Source: a bacterium
Lineage (GTDB): Bacteria; Desulfobacterota; GWC2-55-46; DRQE01
Reading direction: 5' to 3'
DNA: 10,931 nt
Assembly: GCA_027017505.1 (NCBI GenBank)
Contig: JALUQR010000129.1
Location: 1 to 10,931, forward strand
Shown piece after piece: positions 6,551 to 10,931 of this stretch. The position numbers and the translations under genes were made by a program. How positions within the stretch are numbered: position 1 is the first letter of the stretch; every line of letters starts with the position of its first letter. The notes under the pieces are model-generated. The model was not told the origin of the DNA, searched no databases, and saw only the letters and a list, made by a program, of their open reading frames with translations.

Positions 6551-7210
6551 CTATACTCCTGCTATAAAGGGGTTTGAGAGTTTTTCCTCTCCTATGGTTG
6601 TGGAAGGCCCGTGCCCGCAGAAGACCTGCACACCGTCGCCCAGGGGAATGAGCTTTTCCTGTATGGAACTTATAAGCGTGTCATAGGAGCCACCTGGCAG
6701 GTCTGTTCTTCCAACGGAGCCACGAAAAAGGGTATCCCCGCTGAAAAGCACTCCCTCCTTTTCCGCATACAGGGATATACTGCCAGGGGTGTGCCCCGGG
6801 GTGTGGAGCACCTTGAGGGTTATCTTCCCTGTGGTAAGTATCATGCCATCCTCTGCAAAAAGGGTGGGCTCTGGTTGAGCACTGGCGGTAAGGCCAAAGT
6901 AGTCTGCCTGAAGACGGGCGTTTTTTAAAAGCTCAAGGTCCTCTCTGTGGAGTACAAGCTCTGGTGAAAACGCACGGGCTATTATGTGGTTTGCACCCAC
7001 ATGGTCAAAGTGCCCGTGGGTGTTTATAAGATGGGTGGGCCTTATGTCAAGCCTTCTTACAAGCTCCACCAGTGTGTCGCCATCTCCACCAGGGTCTATT
7101 ATGACCGCCTCCCTGCCCTCTCTATCCCAGAGGATGTAGCAGTTTACCTCAAGCGGGCCAACCACACAGACCTTCATCTCCATTGTGGAAAAAACATACA
7201 CATCCTCCAT
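6551..7210 (-). CDS. Metallo-beta-lactamase-fold hydrolase, glyoxalase II-like
   Basis: A 219-residue MBL-fold enzyme of the short glyoxalase II-like (YcbL-type) class. All metal ligands are present: THGHFDH (64-70, giving His65, His67, Asp69 and His70), His140 in HTPGHTPGS, Asp159 in FSGDTLF, and His200 in CGHGPST. The stretch GSVGRTDLPGG (164-174) is typical of this class. It lacks the C-terminal helical domain of true glyoxalase II, so the thioester substrate is uncertain. Start choice: the frame is open to an ATG at 7234, but ATG 7210 has a strong SD (GGGGAGG, 7219-7225 on the minus strand) 8 bases upstream and a leader of about 28 bases from a good promoter. ATG 7234 would sit within a few bases of the transcription start with no SD. 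Later ATGs at 7183 and 7177 lack well-placed SDs. It heads a two-gene unit with coaBC. Confidence 0.9.
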   Translation of the reverse strand: MEDVYVFSTMEMKVCVVGPLEVNCYILWDREGREAVIIDPGGDGDTLVELVRRLDIRPTHLINTHGHFDHVGANHIIARAFSPELVLHREDLELLKNARLQADYFGLTASAQPEPTLFAEDGMILTTGKITLKVLHTPGHTPGSISLYAEKEGVLFSGDTLFRGSVGRTDLPGGSYDTLISSIQEKLIPLGDGVQVFCGHGPSTTIGEEKLSNPFIAGV

Positions 7211-7244
7211 GCAACCTGCCTCCCCACAGCTCATGATAAGACCG

Positions 7245-7274
7245 ATTCTATCAGCAAACAGCCCCTGGGGTCAA
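7245..7274 (-). promoter_or_regulatory. Promoter for the MBL hydrolase-coaBC unit
   Basis: Read on the minus strand, a -35 box TTGACC (7274-7269) and a -10 box TAGAAT (7250-7245) are separated by 18 bases. The -10 is preceded by TGA, making an extended -10 (TGnTAGAAT). Each box matches the consensus at five of six positions. The predicted transcription start is about 7238, giving a leader of about 28 bases before the ATG at 7210. A near-palindrome CCCCTGGGG (7262-7270) lies between the boxes and overlaps the -35, a position where a repressor could act; that part is speculation. Confidence 0.6.
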
Positions 7275-7306
7275 GCACTCAAGATGGTCGGGATTCTGCC
7301 GATTAC

Positions 7307-7335
7307 TTGACAACAGGGGAATAATAAAATAATAT
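7307..7335 (+). promoter_or_regulatory. Sigma70-type promoter for the hsp20-htrA unit
   Basis: A perfect consensus -35, TTGACA (7307-7312), is followed after 17 bases by TAATAT (7330-7335) in a very A/T-rich stretch, with other possible -10 placements a base or two away. Transcription would start near 7341-7343, leaving about 24 bases of leader before the TTG start of hsp20. No sigma32-type CCCCAT -10 and no CIRCE inverted repeat is present, so heat control, if any, would act elsewhere, for example in the leader RNA. Confidence 0.6.
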
Positions 7336-7341
7336 ATTTAA

Positions 7342-7368
7342 TAACTTTTTGCTGGAGGCAGGGGGTTG
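7342..7368 (+). promoter_or_regulatory. Candidate RNA thermometer hairpin at the hsp20 start
   Basis: Bases 7343-7352 can pair with 7358-7367 as a 10-bp stem closed by a five-base loop, UGGAG (7353-7357); U7342-G7368 can extend it to 11. From the loop outward the pairs are C-G, G-C, U-A, four consecutive U-G wobbles, C-G, A-U, A-U. The UUG start codon (7366-7368) is wholly paired, and the SD (GGAGG, 7354-7358) sits in the loop and closing pair. A weak, wobble-rich stem over the start site of a small heat-shock gene resembles known RNA thermometers (ROSE, fourU), though here the U run pairs with the spacer G run and not with the SD itself. Pairing is read from the sequence; function is inferred. 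Confidence 0.4.
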
Positions 7369-7809
7369 GCTCTCTTAAAGTGGATACCTTACAGGGAGCT
7401 TCTGTTTTTACAGGAGCGGATGCGCAGGGTCTTTGAGGAGACCATAGCGAAGTACATGGGGCTTGAGGTTCCATCAGGGTCTGCATGGTCTCCACCTGTG
7501 GACATATACGAGACCCAGACGAAGGTAATCCTGAAGGTGGAACTGCCAGGGGTGGACATAGAGGATGTGGAGATAGATGTGAAGGACTCTTTCCTTGTGG
7601 TCAAGGGCGAGAAACCCCAGCGTACATCCAGCAACGAGTACTATCACAGGATGGAATGTTCCTATGGTGCGTTTCAGCGTGTGTTCAGCCTTCCTGTGGT
7701 TATAGACAGAACCCGTATACAGGCAACCCTGAGTGACGGGGTTCTCACCATAGTGGTGCCAAAGATAGAGAAGGAAAAGCTCATTCATGTAAAGGTGGAG
7801 GCAAAGTAG
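7366..7809 (+). CDS. hsp20: Small heat shock protein, Hsp20/alpha-crystallin family
   Basis: A 147-residue ATP-independent chaperone that binds unfolding proteins in the cytoplasm. Residues 1-40 form a variable N-terminal arm, 41-133 the alpha-crystallin domain (WSPPVDIYET at 41-50, VELPGV at 58-63, the ATLSDGVLTI strand signature at 120-129), and the tail carries an I-x-V motif (Ile140-His-Val142) that joins dimers into larger assemblies. Length is typical. The start is TTG at 7366: GGAGG (7354-7358) lies 7 bases upstream and the Met-Ala-Leu-Leu-Lys-Trp beginning is normal for the family; no in-frame ATG occurs before residue 19. It is the first gene of a plus-strand run, followed by DUF1844 (19 bases) and htrA, which fits a proteostasis role. 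Its leader may form a thermometer hairpin. Confidence 0.95.
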   Translation: MALLKWIPYRELLFLQERMRRVFEETIAKYMGLEVPSGSAWSPPVDIYETQTKVILKVELPGVDIEDVEIDVKDSFLVVKGEKPQRTSSNEYYHRMECSYGAFQRVFSLPVVIDRTRIQATLSDGVLTIVVPKIEKEKLIHVKVEAK

Positions 7810-7828
7810 CGGGTAATCCTGAATAAAG

Positions 7829-8140
7829 ATGGAGGAGAAGACTCCCTCAAAAAATACAGCCCGTGAGAACAGGGAAAAACCAAAGCAGAGGAGCCTTCCG
7901 CCTCCAGACTTTTCAACATTCGTGCTTTCACTTTCCACCTCTGCGCTGATGCATCTTGGTGAGATAAAGAACCCGCAGACAGACAGGATAGAAAAAGACC
8001 TTGCCCTGGCAAGACATACTATAGATATACTGGCTATCCTCAAGGAAAAGACCCGTGGAAACCTCACAAAAGATGAACAGGCACTCCTTGACCGCATCCT
8101 CTATGAACTTCGAATGAAGTACTGCAAGGCGGTGGAGTAA
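7829..8140 (+). CDS. DUF1844 domain protein
   Basis: A 103-residue protein of unknown function. The first 22 residues are polar and basic and probably disordered. The rest is the DUF1844 domain: PPPDFSTFVLSLSTSALMHL (24-43), an acidic helix with alternating hydrophobics, then IDILAILKEKTRGNLTKDEQALL (65-87) and the closing LRMKY (94-98). There is no signal peptide or clear membrane helix, although the FSTFVLSLSTSALMHLG segment is fairly hydrophobic. The family is widespread in Deltaproteobacteria-like bacteria and others but has no assigned role. Here it sits between a small chaperone (19 bases upstream) and the envelope protease HtrA (26 bases downstream), so co-expression with a stress response is inferred. 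The ATG at 7829 has only a weak SD. Confidence 0.9.
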   Translation: MEEKTPSKNTARENREKPKQRSLPPPDFSTFVLSLSTSALMHLGEIKNPQTDRIEKDLALARHTIDILAILKEKTRGNLTKDEQALLDRILYELRMKYCKAVE

Positions 8141-8166
8141 TTAAAAAAAACCAAGGAGCAGTAACC

Positions 8167-9645
8167 ATGGAAAACAGAAGGTTTGGTATCAAGGCACTTG
8201 TTTTTGTATCTTTTCTATCCCTTCTTGTGGGCATATTTATTGCAGGAAGGTTTGACATAACAGACACCACAAGTGCTGGAGAGTTCTGGAAGGATGCAAC
8301 GGGCAAGGAAAGGCCCATGGGGCCACCCTCATTTGCAGAGCTTGCAAAAAGGCTCATGCCACCTGTGGTAAACATATCCACCACACAGGTCATAAAGGAA
8401 AGACCCGTTGTGCCCTTCCCTGAGTTCAGAACACCCTTTGATGAGTTCTTTGACGATGAGTTCTTCAAAAGGTTCTTTAACGGCCCGCCAAGAGAATTTA
8501 AAAGACACAGCCTGGGTTCTGGATTCATTATAAACAAGGATGGTTATATACTCACCAACTATCATGTAATAGAGAACGCAACGGAGATTATTGTAACCCT
8601 CTCCGAGGGAAAGAAGGAGTACAGGGCAGAGGTAATCGGAAAGGACAAAAAGCTTGACATTGCCCTCATAAAGATAGATGCAAAGGAGGACCTGCCCGTG
8701 GCTGTGCTCGGTGATTCTGACAAGCTTCAGATAGGCGAATGGGTGATAGCCATAGGCAACCCCTTTGGTCTTGGTGGCACGGTGACCGCAGGCATTGTAA
8801 GCCAGAAGGGCAGGGTAATAGGGGCAGGCCCGTATGATAACTTCATACAGACCGATGCATCAATAAACCCTGGAAACTCAGGGGGCCCGCTTTTCAATGT
8901 GCGTGGAGAGGTGGTGGGCATAAACACGGCCATAATTGCAGGCGGACAGGGCATAGGGTTTGCCATACCCATAAATATGGTGAAGGATGTGCTCCTACAG
9001 CTTAAAGAGCGTGGAAAGGTCGTAAGGGGCTGGATAGGTGTAACCATACAGCACATAACCCCTGATATAGCCCTCTCGATGGGGCTCAAGGAGCCACGGG
9101 GAGCCCTTGTATCCTCTGTGATGCCAGGAGACCCCGCAGATAAGGCTGGCATAAAACCAGGGGATATAATAGTGGAGTTTGACGGCAAACCCATCGAACA
9201 GATGAATGACCTGCCAAGAATAGTTGCGTCAACACCGCCTGGCAAAAAGGTCAAGGTAAAGGTCTTAAGAGACGGTAAACCCCTGACCCTTACCCTTACA
9301 GTAAAGGAGAAGAAAGAGGAAGAGTTCGCAAAGGTGGACACACGCGACAGAAAGACCCCTGCTGGAAAGCTTGGCATAGCGGTGAGAAACATAACACCAG
9401 AGCTCATGGAAAGATACGGCATAGATGAAAAGGAAGGGGTCTTTGTATACAATGTTACACCCGACAGTCCCGCACAGAAGGCAGGCATAAGAAGGGGCGA
9501 TATAATAAAAGAGGTTGACAGAAAACCCGTAAGGAATGTGGAAGAGCTTCGCAGGGTGCTGAAGGACGCAGAGGGCAAAGAGGTGATACTTGTGAGGATA
9601 AAGAGAAGAGATACCTTCCTTTACAAGGCCATAAGAATCAAATAA
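8167..9645 (+). CDS. htrA: Do/DegP-type envelope serine protease HtrA with two PDZ domains
   Basis: A 492-residue protease-chaperone that degrades or refolds damaged proteins outside the inner membrane. It has an N-terminal signal or anchor helix (about 9-27), a flexible Phe/Glu-rich linker (80-112, the LA-loop region), a trypsin-like domain with the complete triad His133 (NYHVI), Asp164 (KLDIAL) and Ser238 (GNSGGPL), then PDZ1 (about 287-380) and PDZ2 (about 397-485), each beginning with a LGIxV/WIGVT strand. Length fits DegP/DegQ-type enzymes. No lipobox is seen. The ATG at 8167 has a good SD, AAGGAG (8152-8157 region), 8-9 bases upstream. It follows DUF1844 and precedes ubiX by 21 bases. 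Its place behind hsp20 suggests joint control of cytoplasmic and envelope protein quality. Confidence 0.97.
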   Translation: MENRRFGIKALVFVSFLSLLVGIFIAGRFDITDTTSAGEFWKDATGKERPMGPPSFAELAKRLMPPVVNISTTQVIKERPVVPFPEFRTPFDEFFDDEFFKRFFNGPPREFKRHSLGSGFIINKDGYILTNYHVIENATEIIVTLSEGKKEYRAEVIGKDKKLDIALIKIDAKEDLPVAVLGDSDKLQIGEWVIAIGNPFGLGGTVTAGIVSQKGRVIGAGPYDNFIQTDASINPGNSGGPLFNVRGEVVGINTAIIAGGQGIGFAIPINMVKDVLLQLKERGKVVRGWIGVTIQHITPDIALSMGLKEPRGALVSSVMPGDPADKAGIKPGDIIVEFDGKPIEQMNDLPRIVASTPPGKKVKVKVLRDGKPLTLTLTVKEKKEEEFAKVDTRDRKTPAGKLGIAVRNITPELMERYGIDEKEGVFVYNVTPDSPAQKAGIRRGDIIKEVDRKPVRNVEELRRVLKDAEGKEVILVRIKRRDTFLYKAIRIK

Positions 9646-9666
9646 ACAGCAGGAGACACCCTGACC

Positions 9667-10263
9667 TTGACGGAATACGCAGTAGCACTTACAGGTGCAA
9701 GTGGTGCAATCTATGGTGTAAGGCTTGTAGAGGAACTCCTCAAAAGGGAGAGATGCTGTGAGCTCATAGTATCCTCTGCGGGGTTCAGCATACTGAAGGA
9801 AGAGTGCGGTATAGAGCCTGACGCTCTGGTTAGCACCATACTGGAGCGTGCAGGAGTAAGCGAGAGCGAGGGTCTTCTTGCCCTCACCCCACCCACACAG
9901 CTTACAAGCCCCCTTGCAAGTGGCTCATACGGGCTCAGGGCAATGGTGATATGCCCCTGTTCCATGGGAACCCTCGGAAGAATAGCCAGCGGTATATCCG
10001 CCAATCTCATTGAAAGGGTTGCAGACTGTATGTTAAAAGAGAGAAGAACCCTCGTTGTGGTTCCAAGGGAGACACCCCTTAACTCCATACACATAGAGAA
10101 CATGTTAAAGCTTTCCCGTGCGGGTGCGGTGGTGCTTCCTGCCATGCCAGCGTTTTACCACAGACCCGAAAGTGTTGAGCAGATGGTGGACTTTATTGTG
10201 GGAAAGATTCTCGACATTCTCGGCATAGAAAACTCCCTTTATAAAAGATGGAAGAGGGGTTGA
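9667..10263 (+). CDS. ubiX: UbiX/Pad1-type flavin prenyltransferase
   Basis: A 198-residue enzyme that attaches a prenyl group to FMN, making the prenylated flavin cofactor used by UbiD-type decarboxylases (for example in ubiquinone or menaquinone-related pathways). Seen: the flavin loop LTGASGAIYG (8-17), VICPCSMGTLGRIASGI (94-110), NLIERVADCMLKERR (113-127), VVPRETPLNSIHIENM (131-146), and the closing PAFYHRP (161-167) and LYKRW (191-195). All core motifs of the family are present and length is typical. The start is TTG at 9667 with AGGAG (9651-9655) 11 bases upstream; an in-frame CTG at 9661 has better spacing but is a rare start. No ATG occurs near. It lies 21 bases after htrA and 3 bases before serS; no ubiD is in view. 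Confidence 0.95.
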   Translation: MTEYAVALTGASGAIYGVRLVEELLKRERCCELIVSSAGFSILKEECGIEPDALVSTILERAGVSESEGLLALTPPTQLTSPLASGSYGLRAMVICPCSMGTLGRIASGISANLIERVADCMLKERRTLVVVPRETPLNSIHIENMLKLSRAGAVVLPAMPAFYHRPESVEQMVDFIVGKILDILGIENSLYKRWKRG

Positions 10264-10266
10264 GCC

Positions 10267-10931
10267 ATGCTTGATGTAAAACTCATCAGGGAAAACCCCG
10301 AGGAGGTAAAAAGAAGGCTCCTTACAAGGGGGGATACCTTTGGAATAGACAGCGTAAGAGAGCTCGATGAGAGAAGAAGGACCCTGATACAGGAATCCGA
10401 ATCCCTCAAGGAGAGAAGAAACCGTGTGTCCAGAGAGATAGGCAGACTCAAGAAAGAGGGCAGGTCTGCTGACACGCTCATAAAAGAGATGCAGAAGGTG
10501 GCAGAGAGGATAAAGACCCTTGACGATGAGATAGCCCGCTGTGAGGAAGAATTAAGGGGGCTTCTTCTTGAGATACCCAACCTTCCCCATCCTGATGTGC
10601 CCGTGGGCAGGGACTCAACGGAGAATGTGGTGGTAAGAACCCATGGCACACCCCCGCAGTTTGATTTTACTCCCAGAGACCATGTCACCCTTGGTGAGAT
10701 GCTTGACATAATAGACTTTGAGCGTGCGAGCAAGCTTTCAGGGGCAAGGTTCACGCTCATGAAGAAAGAGGGCGCACTGCTTGAGCGGGCACTCATAAAC
10801 TTCATGCTTGACCTTCACACCCGTGAGCACGGCTACACAGAGCTCTTTCCACCCTTTATGACCAGGGCGGACACCTTCGTTGGAACAGGACAGTTGCCGA
10901 AGTTCAAGGAAGACCTCTTCAAGATAGACTC
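10267..10931 (+). CDS. serS: Seryl-tRNA synthetase, N-terminal half (runs off the window)
   Basis: The frame opens at ATG 10267 and is still open at the last base, giving 221 residues of the usual 420-430. It begins MLDVKLIREN, the standard SerS opening. Residues about 28-103 form the long charged antiparallel coiled coil that grips the tRNA-Ser variable arm. IPNLPHPDVPVG (103-114), a conserved marker of the junction, follows, then the start of the class II catalytic core: FERASKLSGARF (151-162), the motif 1 region ALINFMLDLHTREHGYTELF (175-194) and GTGQLPKFKEDLF (207-218). The rest of the active site lies downstream. The gene starts 3 bases after ubiX, with a GAGGGG purine run about 9 bases upstream as SD. 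It charges tRNA-Ser with serine in the cytoplasm. Confidence 0.97.
   Translation, partial: MLDVKLIRENPEEVKRRLLTRGDTFGIDSVRELDERRRTLIQESESLKERRNRVSREIGRLKKEGRSADTLIKEMQKVAERIKTLDDEIARCEEELRGLLLEIPNLPHPDVPVGRDSTENVVVRTHGTPPQFDFTPRDHVTLGEMLDIIDFERASKLSGARFTLMKKEGALLERALINFMLDLHTREHGYTELFPPFMTRADTFVGTGQLPKFKEDLFKID

Noticed and set aside
5927..6577. Open frame of 216 codons on the plus strand
   Set aside because: Antisense shadow of coaBC, whose motifs are complete; the translation is low-complexity and matches nothing known.
7210..7234. Upstream ATG (7234) as start of the MBL hydrolase
   Set aside because: It lacks an SD and falls only a few bases from the predicted transcription start, while ATG 7210 has GGGGAGG at 8 bases.
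7235..7365. Possible CIRCE element or small RNA gene between the MBL hydrolase and hsp20
   Set aside because: The GCACTC at 7275-7280 has no inverted GAGTGC partner at the 9-base CIRCE spacing. The region is otherwise accounted for by two promoters and the leader hairpin.
7474..8097. Open frame of 207 codons on the minus strand
   Set aside because: It crosses antisense to both hsp20 and the DUF1844 gene and has no SD or domain.
8141..8166. A-rich run between DUF1844 and htrA as an intrinsic terminator
   Set aside because: There is no stem before it and on the plus strand it is an A run, not a T run; it only spaces the htrA SD.
8727..9578. Long open frame (283 codons) on the minus strand
   Set aside because: It lies wholly antisense to the protease and PDZ domains of htrA, which has complete family motifs; its Ser/Pro-rich translation has no recognisable domain.
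1..10931. CRISPR arrays, tRNA or rRNA genes, insertion sequences, prophage or toxin-antitoxin genes
   Set aside because: I looked for repeated units, inverted termini and typical proteins on both strands and saw none; nearly all bases are used by recognisable housekeeping or stress genes.

Overview
The window reads as ordinary, densely packed bacterial chromosome: 13 genes (11 complete after the truncated first gene, and a truncated last gene), no RNA genes, no mobile elements, no CRISPR array. Base composition is near balanced, Ile is often ATA and Arg often AGG/AGA, and several genes start with TTG. The gene set (DUF445, DUF1844, slipin/NfeD, Hsp20, HtrA, fused CoaBC, UbiX) suggests a Gram-negative-type lineage near Nitrospirota or the former Deltaproteobacteria, possibly thermophilic. 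This placement is a guess from gene content and style; no marker here settles it.

Layout. Positions 1-917 (+): the tail of a DUF445 membrane protein overlaps a ThiD-like kinase. Positions 920-4459 (-): a four-gene run transcribed right to left, a family-4 uracil-DNA-glycosylase-like Fe-S protein, the membrane protease NfeD, its stomatin/slipin (SPFH) partner, and RadC. Position 4501-5364 (+): a secreted zinc-dependent phospholipase C-like protein with a probable leaderless promoter. Positions 5365-7210 (-): a metallo-beta-lactamase-fold hydrolase followed by CoaBC (coenzyme A synthesis). Positions 7366-10931 (+): Hsp20, DUF1844 protein, HtrA/DegP protease, UbiX flavin prenyltransferase and the first half of SerS, apparently one transcription unit.

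How they fit together. Two protein-quality modules stand out: the NfeD-slipin pair acting at the membrane, and the Hsp20-(DUF1844)-HtrA run, which pairs a cytoplasmic holdase with an envelope protease. The 155-base divergent region between the MBL hydrolase and Hsp20 carries a convincing promoter in each direction. The hsp20 leader can fold into a hairpin that buries the TTG start codon in a stem with four consecutive U-G wobble pairs and holds the Shine-Dalgarno sequence in the loop. This candidate RNA thermometer is the most interesting signal in the window. Second are a family-4 UDG relative that keeps its four cluster cysteines but has lost the recognised catalytic motifs, and a phospholipase C relative whose predicted mature N-terminus is the zinc-binding Trp and whose promoter implies a leaderless message. 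I found no wholly new multi-gene system; the novelty candidates are regulatory and single-gene.
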